Of a stretch of 64,000 nt of DNA, positions 35,229 to 44,176 are shown piece by piece (position 1 is the stretch's first letter; every line of letters begins with the position of its first letter). The notes under the pieces are model-generated. The model ran no database searches, was not told the DNA's origin, and was given only the letters and a program-made list of their open reading frames with translations. The stretch lies in assembly GCF_001667265.1 (NCBI RefSeq), contig NZ_LZHW01000103.1:62001-126000 (forward strand), read 5' to 3'. The position numbers were made by a program, and so were the translations under genes. This DNA comes from Mycobacterium sp. ACS4331 (GTDB taxonomy: Bacteria; Actinomycetota; Actinomycetes; Mycobacteriales; Mycobacteriaceae).

Positions 35229-36578
35229 TCACCCGGGCCTCGCCTCTGATTCCGGCCGGTCATCGGTCGACCAGGTGTACCGCTGCTCGGGTGCTGCGGC
35301 GCTGCCCAGCATGAAGGCCCGATGGTAGCGGCCGGCCCGTGCGATCGTGGCCAGCCAGGTCGCCACGGTGCTCACCCGGTTCCGCACGCCGGTGAGGAAC
35401 GCGATGTGGATGAAACCCCATGCCAGCCAGCCGAGGAACCCCGACACCCGCACCGGACCGACCTGCAGCAGCGCCTGGCCGCGGCTGATGTAGGCGGCCG
35501 AACCGAGGTCGCGGTACCGGTAGGCGCGCCGCGCCCGGCCGTCGAGGTCGCGCCGCACACACGCGGCGACGTGCAGGCCGCCCTGCATCGCGTTCTCCGC
35601 AACCCCCGGCAGGTCGTCGCGGCCGACGAGGTCGCCCACGACGAACACGTTGGGATGGCCTGGGACCGTGAGGTCGGGTTCGACAGCGATCCGGCCGGAC
35701 CGGTCGGTGGACGCGCCGAGCACCTCGGCGACCCGGCGCGCGAAGGGCACGGCCTCGACGCCCGCGGTCCACAGCACCGTACGGGCGTCGTACTCCTCGG
35801 TGGGGCCGCCAGACTTGGGCGTCACGGTGACGCCCTCGCGCCGAACGTCAGTCACGTGCACGCCCATGTGCAGTTCGACGCCGAGACGTTCCAGCGTGCG
35901 TGCCGCGTGGCCCGACAGGTCCGGGGCGAAACTCTTGAGCACCCGGTCACCGCCGTCGAACAACAGGACCCGTGCCTCCTCCGGATCGATGCTGTGGAAC
36001 TCGCGGGCCAGGGTCCGGGTCGCCACCTCGCGGATCTGCCCGGCCAACTCGACCCCGGTCGGGCCGCCGCCGGCCACCGCGAAGGTCAGCCAACTGTCCC
36101 GCTCGGGACCGGGCGGCAGCGTCTCGGCGATCTCGAACGCCGTGAACAGGCGCTGCCGGATGCTCAGCGCATCGTCCAGCGTTTTCATCCCGGGCGCCCA
36201 CTCGGCGAAATGCTCCTTGCCGAAATACGACTGGCGCATCCCGGCCGCGACGACCAGCACGTCGTAGTCGAGCGTGAACGACGTCTCGTCGGGTCGCAGC
36301 GCCGTGACGGTGCGGGCCCCGGGGTCGAGGTCGATCGCCTCGCCGAGCAGGGTTTTGACATTGTCGTAGCGCGCGAGCTCCTCTCGCAGCGAGCGGCTGA
36401 TGTGCCCGATGCTCAGCGTTCCGGTCGCGCACTGATACAGCAGTGGTTGAAAAAGATGGCCTGCGGCGCGGTCGAGCACCGTGACCTCGACATCGTCGCG
36501 GCGCCCCAGCCTGCGGGCGCAGAACAGGCCGCCGAAGCCGCCTCCGATGATGAGCACTTTCGTGCGCGCCTGGCTCAT
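35229..36578 (-). CDS. NADH dehydrogenase type II-like oxidoreductase
   Basis: A 449-residue FAD/NAD-dependent enzyme with two Rossmann motifs (IIGGGFGGLFCARRL near residue 10 and VAGGGPTGVELAGQIRE near 160), HLFQPLLYQCATGTLS, VFVVGDLVGR and a C-terminal hydrophobic segment with WLAWGFIHIAFLTG, the membrane-binding part. The pattern is that of mycobacterial Ndh, which passes electrons from NADH to menaquinone without pumping protons. ATG 36578 is divergent, 37 bp away, from a methyltransferase gene. It is shorter and diverged from main Ndh, so a paralog role is possible. Confidence 0.85.
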   Translation of the reverse strand: MSQARTKVLIIGGGFGGLFCARRLGRRDDVEVTVLDRAAGHLFQPLLYQCATGTLSIGHISRSLREELARYDNVKTLLGEAIDLDPGARTVTALRPDETSFTLDYDVLVVAAGMRQSYFGKEHFAEWAPGMKTLDDALSIRQRLFTAFEIAETLPPGPERDSWLTFAVAGGGPTGVELAGQIREVATRTLAREFHSIDPEEARVLLFDGGDRVLKSFAPDLSGHAARTLERLGVELHMGVHVTDVRREGVTVTPKSGGPTEEYDARTVLWTAGVEAVPFARRVAEVLGASTDRSGRIAVEPDLTVPGHPNVFVVGDLVGRDDLPGVAENAMQGGLHVAACVRRDLDGRARRAYRYRDLGSAAYISRGQALLQVGPVRVSGFLGWLAWGFIHIAFLTGVRNRVSTVATWLATIARAGRYHRAFMLGSAAAPEQRYTWSTDDRPESEARPG

Positions 36579-36615
36579 TGTCTCGACGTTAGTCGCTCGC
36601 TCTAGGCTGGTGCCC

Positions 36616-37164
36616 GTGTCCGACGAGGATCGAGTCCGATGGGACCGCCGCCACGGACAGGGCGATCCGCCCTCCGACGACGACATCGCGCTCCCCGAGG
36701 TGTTCCGGCCAATGGCCGGCCTGTTCCCGCACTCGGGCGCAGCGCTCGATCTGGCGTGCGGGCCCGGCACGCTGTCGGTCTGGCTGGCGCGGCGCGGTCT
36801 CTCCGTGCACGGAGTCGACGTGTCCGGCGTCGCCGTCGCGGCCGCGCGCGATCTCGCGATTCGGCATGCCGTGGCCGACCGCTGCCGTTTCGACGTCGTC
36901 GACCTCGATGACGGTCTGCCGCCCGGCGATCCGGTGGACGTGTTGTGCTGCATCAGATTCCGCGACCCGGCGCTCTACCCGCAGATGGTCGAGCGGCTGG
37001 CGCCGGGGGGCATGCTGGCCATCAGCGTGCTCAGCGAGGTGGGAGGCACACCGGGCGCCTTTCGCGCCCGCGCCCACGAGCTGACCGAGGCGTTCGGCAC
37101 GCTGGAGGTGCTGGCCGCCGACGAGGGTGGCGGTCAGGCGTGGCTGCTGGCCCGGCGCGGTTAA
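36616..37164 (+). CDS. Class I SAM-dependent methyltransferase
   Basis: A 182-residue Rossmann methyltransferase: WDRRHGQGDPP near the start, motif I ALDLACGPGTLSVWLARRG, then VHGVDVSGVAVAAARDLAIR and FDVVDLDDGLPP. It lacks additional domains. Starts with GTG 36616. Substrate unknown. Confidence 0.82.
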   Translation: MSDEDRVRWDRRHGQGDPPSDDDIALPEVFRPMAGLFPHSGAALDLACGPGTLSVWLARRGLSVHGVDVSGVAVAAARDLAIRHAVADRCRFDVVDLDDGLPPGDPVDVLCCIRFRDPALYPQMVERLAPGGMLAISVLSEVGGTPGAFRARAHELTEAFGTLEVLAADEGGGQAWLLARRG

Positions 37165-37246
37165 TCCTGAACCCGCGCCGAGGAGAGGCCGCCGGACACG
37201 TTTCGCCAGGTCGGGTGTGATCGTGGCTCTTCTCGGCGCAACAGGA

Positions 37247-38236
37247 TCAGAGTCGGCCCACCTCGAGCAGACCGTCGACGGTGTCGGCGATCGTCTCGGC
37301 CGGGTCACGCCAGCTGACACCCAGATCGCGGTGTGCGGGTTCGTCGTCGGACGTCGGCATCTGCGTGTAGTACTGCATGGCCGCGGAGTTGATCGGCGTC
37401 TCGAACGGCAACTGATCACCGATCACGTCGAACAGTCGGCCCACGGTGCGCAGCGCGGTGTCGGGGACGGGAAACACCAGCAGTCCGCGTTCGGCCGCGG
37501 AGCCGATCATCGCCGCCAGCTCGTTCACCGCGACCCGCACGCCACCGGCCATGTAGCGCCGCGGCCCCTGTCCCGGCGTGAGCAGCGCGAGATGCAGGTC
37601 GGCGAGGTCGCGGACGTCGATCACGATCCAGGCGGCGCTGCGCCCCGGCACACCACGCATCTTCACGGCTGCCTCGACACCTTCTGCGGCCTCACCGAAC
37701 TGATCGCCCGCGGGCGGACCCAGCACCATCCCGGGATAGGTGATGGTCACGGGCGCTCCGGCATCCTGCAGACCCCTCGCGTACGCCTCGACCAACGCCT
37801 TGGACCTGCCATAGCCGTCGGACCCGCCCACAATCGGAAGGTCGGCGTGCAGGACTGGCAGCCCGGGCCGAAACAGCGCCGTGAAGCTCGACACGTGGAT
37901 GATCGGGTCGAGCCCGGCTTTCACCGCGGCACCCAGGACGTTGCGCGCGCCGTCGAGATTGGTGCGCAACATCTCGTCGGCCCGACTGGGGTCGGTGGAA
38001 ACCATGGCCGCGCAATGGATCACCGCATCACATCCGTCGAGGGCGGCAGCCGTCGAGGACTCGTCGGCGATGTCGCCGACGACGTGGTCGCTCACGTCGA
38101 CGCCGATCTTCTCCGCGCTGGTGCGCAGACGGTCCGCGCTTCGCACCAGGAACCGCACCTGATGACCCGCGTCCTGTACGGCCTTGGCCGTCCATGCCCC
38201 GACGAACCCGGTGGCGCCCGTGATGAGAACCTGCAT
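37247..38236 (-). CDS. NAD-dependent epimerase/dehydratase-like protein
   Basis: A 329-residue extended SDR: ITGATGFVGAWTAKAV cofactor loop, IHCAAMVSTDPSRAD, and YGRSKALVEAYA with catalytic Tyr/Lys. It resembles NAD-dependent epimerases and 3-beta-hydroxysteroid-like dehydrogenases of mycobacteria. ATG 38236 is chosen because it opens directly into the cofactor motif. Confidence 0.84.
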   Translation of the reverse strand: MQVLITGATGFVGAWTAKAVQDAGHQVRFLVRSADRLRTSAEKIGVDVSDHVVGDIADESSTAAALDGCDAVIHCAAMVSTDPSRADEMLRTNLDGARNVLGAAVKAGLDPIIHVSSFTALFRPGLPVLHADLPIVGGSDGYGRSKALVEAYARGLQDAGAPVTITYPGMVLGPPAGDQFGEAAEGVEAAVKMRGVPGRSAAWIVIDVRDLADLHLALLTPGQGPRRYMAGGVRVAVNELAAMIGSAAERGLLVFPVPDTALRTVGRLFDVIGDQLPFETPINSAAMQYYTQMPTSDDEPAHRDLGVSWRDPAETIADTVDGLLEVGRL

Positions 38237-38440
38237 CGTCCGCTCGCTCCCCTTCCGACTGCAGCGCAAGTCTGTCAGGTTCAACAGTGCCCGGGCACGG
38301 CTCTGTCAAAACAGGGGCACGACGGAACGGATTTGATCAAAGCTCGCGGGAACATCATCACGACGGAACCTGACCTGCTAGTTTCACTTTCGATCAGTCC
38401 CCGCGGGGGGAACGTCTCGGCAATCCCAGGGAGTTCGATT

Positions 38441-39283
38441 GTGAAGACCAGGTGGCTCGTCACCACTGCCGCGTCGGCCGCACTGTTCGCCGCCGGTCTC
38501 CTCGGTGGTCCGCTGGCCAATGCGGAGACCACGGAGATCGGTTCGCAGGGTCGTCTCGACGACGGCGGTGTCGTCCAGGGCTGGACCATCGCCGACCTCA
38601 AGCAGAGCGCCGATGCCGTGCCCTACGCCGTGCGGGGCACGTTGTGGGAGGCCACCGCCACCAACGAGGCCATCCAGGGCACCGTGCTGCCGATCATCTC
38701 GAACCTGAACGCCCGCAGCGAATCCGGCGACAGCTACCGGGTGCTCTTCCAGATCGCCAGCCCACAGGGCATCAGCCCCAACGCTTTGGCGCAGGGTGAG
38801 AAGTCCACCGGCAAGCTGTACTTCGACGTGACCGGCGCGGCGCCGGACACCGTCGTCTACAACAACGGCACCGAGGATCTTCTCGTGTGGGTCACGCCCG
38901 CGCCCGAGCCCGCGCGCAGCACCTCTTCGGCGGCGACGGCGAATGTCCCCACCGCCCCGGCAGCAGAGCCGGCAGCGGACGCGCCGGCGGCGGCGCCGGA
39001 AACCGAACCTGCGAGCACACCCGCGACCGGCCGACAGGGCACTCCGCTGCCGGAGGACGCCACCGTCGCAGAGGACGTCGCCACACCGGAAGCCGCTCCC
39101 GTCGAGGCCGCTCCCGCGCCCGCAGCGCCGGCCACATCCGCTCCGGAGGCTCCGGTCCAGGGCACCCCGCACGGACCGTCAGCCGCCGCCACCCCAGCCC
39201 CCGGCAGCCAGGGCACACCGGTCCAGGGCACCCCGCACGGGCCGGCACAGGGCAGCCAGGGAACTCCGCTGCCCGTGTCGTGA
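38441..39283 (+). CDS. MPT63-like (DUF1942) secreted protein with QGTP-repeat tail
   Basis: A 280-residue protein. A signal peptide (TTAASAALFAAGLLGGPLANA) precedes an Ig-like domain of the MPT63/DUF1942 family (residues about 30-150: LDDGGVVQGWTIADLKQS, YRVLFQIASPQGISPNALAQ, LVWVTP). The rest is a low-complexity Ala/Pro/Glu tail with five QGTP motifs (QGTPLP, QGTPHGP twice, QGTPV, QGTPLP). GTG 38441 follows AGGGAG. MPT63 is a major culture-filtrate protein without a known activity; the tail is unusual. Confidence 0.83.
   Translation: MKTRWLVTTAASAALFAAGLLGGPLANAETTEIGSQGRLDDGGVVQGWTIADLKQSADAVPYAVRGTLWEATATNEAIQGTVLPIISNLNARSESGDSYRVLFQIASPQGISPNALAQGEKSTGKLYFDVTGAAPDTVVYNNGTEDLLVWVTPAPEPARSTSSAATANVPTAPAAEPAADAPAAAPETEPASTPATGRQGTPLPEDATVAEDVATPEAAPVEAAPAPAAPATSAPEAPVQGTPHGPSAAATPAPGSQGTPVQGTPHGPAQGSQGTPLPVS
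39152..39240 (+). repeat. 23-nt direct repeat in DUF1942 tail
   Basis: The 23 bases at 39152-39174 and 39218-39240 are identical, encoding the two VQGTPHG units 66 bp apart. They make the C-terminal tail prone to length change by recombination. Confidence 0.8.
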
Positions 39284-39286
39284 CCG

Positions 39287-40060
39287 TCAGGAGTTGGCGG
39301 ACCACCAGGTGAACAGCTGGTCCAGGCCGGCCTGACCGGCGTTCGAGCGGATCTCGCTGAGCACCAGGCTGGATTCATCGGTCCAGGCGACGAGGGCCTG
39401 CTGGCCCGTCAGGGCACAGAACACCGTGCCGCTCACCACGTTCGGGGTGGCATTGCGTCGCCAGGGGCCCGGGGACTGAATCCGTCCCGGGCAGACCACC
39501 ACCGAGGACGACTGCACCATGCGGTCGAAGGTGGACACCAGCGTGTCCCGGTCAGCGACCAGGGTGAACCGCGCCGCCGGCCGTTCCGCCGGGTCGGCTG
39601 CCGCGCGACAGTCCAGCTGCGCCAGGGCATCCGCCTGCGGCGCGCTCGCCGCACACACATCCGCCGGAAAGCCGGCGGGCAACAGTGCGGCCAGCCGCTG
39701 CTCGGCCGCCGGGTCGCCGGTGTCCTCGAGGACTGGAGTCTTCTCGGCGACGGCGTCGGTGTCCTCGGATCGGGTGGCCGTGACGGTGACCGCCGCGATG
39801 AGCACGGCGACGAGTCCCACCGCGCCCGCGAGCATGGCCCAGCGGGCGCGGCTCATGGGTGCCCGCTTCATGTCCAGCGCCGAGAAGTCGAACGGTGGCA
39901 GGACGGTGGGCACGTGCCGTGGGTCGTCGACGACGGCACGCTGCGCGTGGTGCTCGAGAAGCTCGCGGCTGGGCCGCACGGCGTAACCGCCGAGGCTGGG
40001 GACCGGAAGGGGTTCGGTGTTGTCAGCGCTGCCGGCCCCAGGATCCGACTCTGCGTCCAT
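39287..40060 (-). CDS. Single-span membrane protein of unknown function
   Basis: A 257-residue protein: a cytoplasmic N-terminal part (about 75 residues), a TM helix (ARWAMLAGAVGLVAVLIAAVTV), and an exported C-terminal domain with three Cys (DVCAASAPQ, QLDCRAAAD, VVCPGRIQ) suggesting disulfides. The layout resembles mycobacterial proteins whose exported domain is PknH-sensor-like or related, but no family is certain. GAGGGACGG precedes ATG 40060. Confidence 0.65.
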   Translation of the reverse strand: MDAESDPGAGSADNTEPLPVPSLGGYAVRPSRELLEHHAQRAVVDDPRHVPTVLPPFDFSALDMKRAPMSRARWAMLAGAVGLVAVLIAAVTVTATRSEDTDAVAEKTPVLEDTGDPAAEQRLAALLPAGFPADVCAASAPQADALAQLDCRAAADPAERPAARFTLVADRDTLVSTFDRMVQSSSVVVCPGRIQSPGPWRRNATPNVVSGTVFCALTGQQALVAWTDESSLVLSEIRSNAGQAGLDQLFTWWSANS

Positions 40061-40175
40061 CCGTCCCTCTCAGTTCCGTTCCAGTGCTGCTCTCTACGAC
40101 GTGACGCGTTCCCCTGCCGAGGGTAGTCGGCGTGGCCGCCTCCCTCCGTGCGGACGCATCGGCGAAGATCGACTC

Positions 40176-41735
40176 GTGACCTCATCGCCGCTGACCGTCC
40201 CGGCCCTCCTGCACCGCACCGCGGCCGAGTTCGGCGCACAGGACTACGTCGTGACCCCGACGGAGCGGTTGACCTTCGCCCAGGCGCAGCAGCGGTCAGC
40301 GGAGATCGCGCGCTGGCTGCTGCGCCGGGGTGTGGGCAAGGGCACCCGTGTCGGACTGTTCTTCCCCAACGGGATCGACTGGGTGCTGTGGTGGTTGGCG
40401 ACGGCCAGAATCGGTGCGCTCGCCGTGCCTCTGAGCACCCTCTACACGCCGGCCGAGGTTGCCAAGGTCGCCAGGCTCTCCGACATCGCCGTGCTGGTGG
40501 CACCCGATCGAGTGCTCAGCATCGACGTCGCTCGGCAGTTCGAGTCCGCATTCCCCGATCTCGCGCAGCAGACCGGCGCGGCGCTCTCCGTTGTCGGCGC
40601 CCCCTACCTGCGTACGATCGTGCTGACGGGGCCGACTGATCGCGCCTGGGCGACCGGCGGTCACACCGACAGCGAGTCGTGGTGCCCCACAGAGATTCTC
40701 GCCGCCGCCGAGCGCGAGGTCTCGCCGGCGGACCTTGCGATCATGGTGCACACCTCGGGATCGACGGCCGACCCGAAGGGCGTGCTGCACACCCACGGGA
40801 CCCTGGTGCGGCAGACCTCGACCTGGCCCGAGGCCGTCCGCGCGGTCACCGGTTCCGACGCGTCGGCCCGGGTCCTGTGCGCCATGCCGTTCTTCTGGAT
40901 CGGCGGTGTGCTTGCGGCGATGGGCGCACTGCACGGCGGCCTGACCCTGCTGACCCTGCCCAGACTCGACGCCGAAACCGCGCTGGATCTGATCGAGCGC
41001 GAACGCGGCACCGGCGTCATCGGGTGGCCGGCGTTCACCCAGAAGCTGCGTGAGGATCCCTCGTTCGACACCCGCGACCTGTCCAGTGCCCCACTGCTGA
41101 AAGACGGCCCGATCGACATCGCGATGGTCAACGTCCCGGACGGATTTCCCGTGCACCGCACCATGTCTGAGACCGCGGGCGGATTCGTCCACACCGACAT
41201 CGCCATCGTCGACGACGAGGGCCGCCCAGTCGACGACGGCACCGTCGGCGAACTGCTGGTCCGCGGCATCGGCGTCATGGCCGGTTACAACAAGCGCGAA
41301 CGCTGGGACACCTTCGACGCCGACGGGTGGTATCACACCGGCGACCGGGTCTACCGCAGGTCCGGTGACCCGCGGTTGTTCTACGTCGGCCGCACCACGG
41401 ACCTGATCAAGTCCGCCGGGGCGAATGTCTCGCCACTGGAGGTCGAGGCCGTCGTCGCCGCACTCCCCGGCGTGGCGCAGTGTGTGGTCCTCGGCGTGGA
41501 CGACGCCGTGCGCACCGAGGAGGTGTGCGCGGTGCTGGTCCCCGCGGACCCGGCACTGGACCTCGACGCGGTCGCGCGGTTGACCCGCGAGCAGCTGTCC
41601 AGCTACAAGGTGCCGACCCGCTGGGTGATCGCGACCAGCGAGCAGATACCGACCCTGCCCAGTGGAAAGCTGGACCGAAACACGCTGCGCGCGTTGATCT
41701 CCGACGGCACCCTGTCGTCCCGCCGACTCGGCTGA
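40176..41735 (+). CDS. Acyl-CoA synthetase / adenylate-forming enzyme
   Basis: A 519-residue ANL-superfamily ligase: P-loop TSGSTADPKGVLHTHG, motif YNKRERWDTFDADGWYHTGD, hinge GRTTDLIKSAGANVSP and C-terminal catalytic Lys in LPSGKLDR. These activate a carboxylate as acyl-AMP, then transfer it to CoA (FadD-type) or another thiol. Start GTG 40176; the open frame to 40017 has no start signal. It stands 37 bp before tenA. Confidence 0.88.
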   Translation: MTSSPLTVPALLHRTAAEFGAQDYVVTPTERLTFAQAQQRSAEIARWLLRRGVGKGTRVGLFFPNGIDWVLWWLATARIGALAVPLSTLYTPAEVAKVARLSDIAVLVAPDRVLSIDVARQFESAFPDLAQQTGAALSVVGAPYLRTIVLTGPTDRAWATGGHTDSESWCPTEILAAAEREVSPADLAIMVHTSGSTADPKGVLHTHGTLVRQTSTWPEAVRAVTGSDASARVLCAMPFFWIGGVLAAMGALHGGLTLLTLPRLDAETALDLIERERGTGVIGWPAFTQKLREDPSFDTRDLSSAPLLKDGPIDIAMVNVPDGFPVHRTMSETAGGFVHTDIAIVDDEGRPVDDGTVGELLVRGIGVMAGYNKRERWDTFDADGWYHTGDRVYRRSGDPRLFYVGRTTDLIKSAGANVSPLEVEAVVAALPGVAQCVVLGVDDAVRTEEVCAVLVPADPALDLDAVARLTREQLSSYKVPTRWVIATSEQIPTLPSGKLDRNTLRALISDGTLSSRRLG

Positions 41736-41771
41736 CCACCGCAGCCTCGACGTCCGGTAAGTTGTGGCGCG

Positions 41772-42473
41772 ATGAGCAGCGCAGAATCTCTGACCGTCCG
41801 AGATCCCCAGTCGTGGTCGGCCCGGCTGTGGGACGCCATCGATCACGACATCTACCCGGCGATCATCGGGCATCCCTTCATCTCGGGACTCACCGACGGC
41901 ACTCTGGCACCGGAGGCGTTCGGCCACTACGTCGCGCAGGATGTGCATTATCTGCGCGACTACGCCAAGGCCCTCTCGGTGGTCTCGGCCAAGGCTCCGA
42001 CGCCCGCGGACACCGCGATGTTCGCCCGGCACGCGGCCGAGGTGTTCGACGTCGAGTTGGCGCTGCACCGGGAACTGCTGCCGCAGCTGGGGTTGGACTC
42101 AGCGCGCCTCGCCGACATTCCGCCCAGCCCCACCACCTGCGCCTACACCAGCTACCTGCTGGCCACCGCCTACGGCGGGTCCTTCGCCGAGGGGCTGGCC
42201 GCGGTGCTGCCGTGCTACTGGATCTACGCGCGAGTGGGTGCCGAACTGCTGCAACGGGGTTCGTCGGATCCGCGCTACCAACTCTGGATCGACAGCTACG
42301 GCGGGGACGAGTTCGCCGCCACCGTCACCGAGGTCCTGACGCTGACCGACCGAGTCGGCCCGGGTTTGGCCGCCGACGAGCAGGCCGCCGCCCGCGGACA
42401 TTTCGTGACGACGTCTCGTTATGAGTGGATGTTCTTCGATGCGGGCCACCGCATCGAAACCTGGCCCGTCTAG
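41772..42473 (+). CDS. tenA: TenA family thiaminase II / aminopyrimidine hydrolase
   Basis: A 233-residue all-helical protein: PFISGLTDGTLAPEAFGHYV, YLRDYAKALS and LPCYWIYARVG with the nucleophile Cys, plus a Glu near the C-terminus. TenA hydrolyses thiamin breakdown products so the pyrimidine can be salvaged. It overlaps the 3' end of the convergent membrane protein by 4 bp. No TPP riboswitch is visible in the 36-bp gap upstream. Confidence 0.87.
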   Translation: MSSAESLTVRDPQSWSARLWDAIDHDIYPAIIGHPFISGLTDGTLAPEAFGHYVAQDVHYLRDYAKALSVVSAKAPTPADTAMFARHAAEVFDVELALHRELLPQLGLDSARLADIPPSPTTCAYTSYLLATAYGGSFAEGLAAVLPCYWIYARVGAELLQRGSSDPRYQLWIDSYGGDEFAATVTEVLTLTDRVGPGLAADEQAAARGHFVTTSRYEWMFFDAGHRIETWPV

Positions 42474-43252
42474 CGCTTACGCTCCCGCACCTTGTAGGTG
42501 GCCGGCCAGGACAGGCGGCTCTCGTCTCCGGTCAACGGGGTGCCGCTGCCGCCGACTTTGACGTTGTAGGCCTCCTGGCCGGCACCGACCTCCTTGTCGA
42601 CGTGTTGCTGTGCCAGGTAGTACAACTCGTCGATGGCGGCTTCGCTGTAGGCGACGAAACTGGTCTTGCGCTCGACGTCGTCGATGCCCGCGAGCATCCG
42701 GTCGGGCAGATAGCGGGAGGCCACCGCGGCCGCGCCGAGCAGTGCGAACGGAATGACCCAGTAGCACACGAACGACAGCGGGGTCTTGGTGTCGAGAATG
42801 GTCGCCTCGCCGTACACGATCGGCGGAATCGCCGAGGACACCGACATTCCCGCGAACGCCGCGATCCAGATCCAGGTGAGCACGCTGGTGATGTGCTTGA
42901 ACAGGTCGGTCTCGACGACGCCCGGCGGTTGGCCGACTTCGGCGAACTCGCGCACGAATGGCTTGCCCACCAACGCACCCACAAGCGCGACGAGGAAGAT
43001 GCCGATGTTGCTCAGCGGCTGCATCCAGCGCTCCATGAACCCCTGGTCCGCCGTCAGCGCCAGCACCGTCAGCACGACAAAGGTTGCCAAGGCGCCGATT
43101 TCGAGCGAGCGGCCCGGTCCACCGCGGATCCGCCCCACCACGAACGCCAAGATCGCGATGACCAGCGCGACCAGCACGGCGGTCAGGAATGGCACGTTGC
43201 CTACGAGAATCCAGTAGACGATCCAGGGTGCGAACGCGATGAGGGTGCCCAC
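42470..43252 (-). CDS. Polytopic membrane protein of unknown function
   Basis: A 260-residue protein with five to six hydrophobic stretches (WIVYWILVGNVPFLTAVLVA, LVIAILAFVVG, GALATFVVLTVLAL, GIFLVALVGALVG, TWIWIAAFAGM, FVCYWVIPFALLGAAAVA). A soluble C-terminal part follows. I do not recognise a named family. GTG 43252 is the start. Confidence 0.72.
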   Translation of the reverse strand: MGTLIAFAPWIVYWILVGNVPFLTAVLVALVIAILAFVVGRIRGGPGRSLEIGALATFVVLTVLALTADQGFMERWMQPLSNIGIFLVALVGALVGKPFVREFAEVGQPPGVVETDLFKHITSVLTWIWIAAFAGMSVSSAIPPIVYGEATILDTKTPLSFVCYWVIPFALLGAAAVASRYLPDRMLAGIDDVERKTSFVAYSEAAIDELYYLAQQHVDKEVGAGQEAYNVKVGGSGTPLTGDESRLSWPATYKVRERKR

Positions 43253-43307
43253 GGCCAGTCAGTCTAGGGCCATACTGTTGCCTTCACGGCAAAGGGTCAC
43301 CGGCGAG

Positions 43308-43976
43308 TCAGGCGATGATGCGTCCGAGGTAGGGCGTCATGTCGTTGGTGCGCACCGGCGACACCGCGACACCCTGAGTCCCAACTTCCACCATCTGCCC
43401 GTTGCCGATGAACAGCGCGACACTCTGGGTGCCCTCGGGCCCGTAGAAGATCAGGTCGCCGGGCAGCGCCTGCGACGGCGCAACCTTCTGGCTGACCCGG
43501 TACTGCTCGCCGGAGGACCTCGGCAGTTTCACGCCGACTCCCGCGAACGCGTAGACCATCAGGCCCGAGGCGTCGAACCCGACGACATTCGCCTGCTCAG
43601 CGGCCTGCTGTGCGGCCTGCTGGTCGACCGCGGCAGCCCCGGCCGACGGCTGGCCACCCAGAACCAGACCGGGCGACGGCGGCACGTCGAGTCCCGGGAT
43701 CAGCGGCGAGGAACCGGGCACAGCCGGAACGGTCTCGGTCAGGCCGGGCGCGGCCGCCGGCGGCGCCTGCGGCCTGCCCTTGGTGGGACCTGTCGCGTCC
43801 CCGCCGCCGTAGGTGAACGGCACGCCGCGCTGTGCCACCGCGCGCGCGATGACCTGCTCGACGGCCTTCTGGTTGACCGCGGGCCTCTGCGGGTAGGCCA
43901 CGGCCACGCCGGCCGTCGCCAGAACCGTCGCCAAAGCCACCGCCACTGCGACCACAGGCGCCCACATGCGTCTCAT
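43308..43976 (-). CDS. ripD: RipD-like NlpC/P60 protein lacking catalytic residues
   Basis: A 222-residue protein with a signal peptide (VVAVAVALATVLATAGVAVA) and an NlpC/P60 domain. The usual catalytic Cys position reads DASG (Ala136) and the usual His position reads GTQSVALFIG (Ser185), the same losses reported for RipD of M. tuberculosis, which binds peptidoglycan without cutting it. A Pro/Ala/Gln-rich stretch (about residues 66-130) is inserted between YGGGDATGPT and GFDASG. Confidence 0.85.
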   Translation of the reverse strand: MRRMWAPVVAVAVALATVLATAGVAVAYPQRPAVNQKAVEQVIARAVAQRGVPFTYGGGDATGPTKGRPQAPPAAAPGLTETVPAVPGSSPLIPGLDVPPSPGLVLGGQPSAGAAAVDQQAAQQAAEQANVVGFDASGLMVYAFAGVGVKLPRSSGEQYRVSQKVAPSQALPGDLIFYGPEGTQSVALFIGNGQMVEVGTQGVAVSPVRTNDMTPYLGRIIA

Positions 43977-44120
43977 CGATCTTCAACTTTCGTCACGTCT
44001 GCCACTTAATTCACTTTTACAACAGTGGGCCGACAACAGACCAATCGCGATGGGCCGCCCGCTCAAGGCGTTGCGGTTCCGTGACCGAACGGTGATGCGT
44101 GACGAATCCCGCAGACAGAA

Positions 44121-44163
44121 CGGCGCCCGCACCCATCGCAGAGGCGATGCGGTGCGGGCGCCG
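44121..44163 (-). terminator. Strong hairpin terminator of tpx
   Basis: A near-perfect hairpin of 19 pairs: 13-bp outer arms CGGCGCCCGCACC / GGTGCGGGCGCCG (44121-44133, 44151-44163), inner CATCGC-AGAG-GCGATG with one bulged C. It starts 14 nt beyond the tpx stop on the minus strand. The following bases are only mildly T-rich. Confidence 0.75.
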
Positions 44164-44176
44164 AAGTCCCGGGCGG

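Noticed and set aside
37127..38440. N-terminal extension of the DUF1942 frame
   Set aside because: It runs through the opposite-strand epimerase gene; the signal peptide and ribosome-binding site place the start at 38441.
41736..41771. TPP riboswitch before tenA
   Set aside because: The gap is only 36 bp, too short for the aptamer, and no conserved thi-box motif is seen.
40296..42068. 590-codon open frame antisense to the acyl-CoA ligase and tenA
   Set aside because: Covers two recognised genes and has a nonsense composition.
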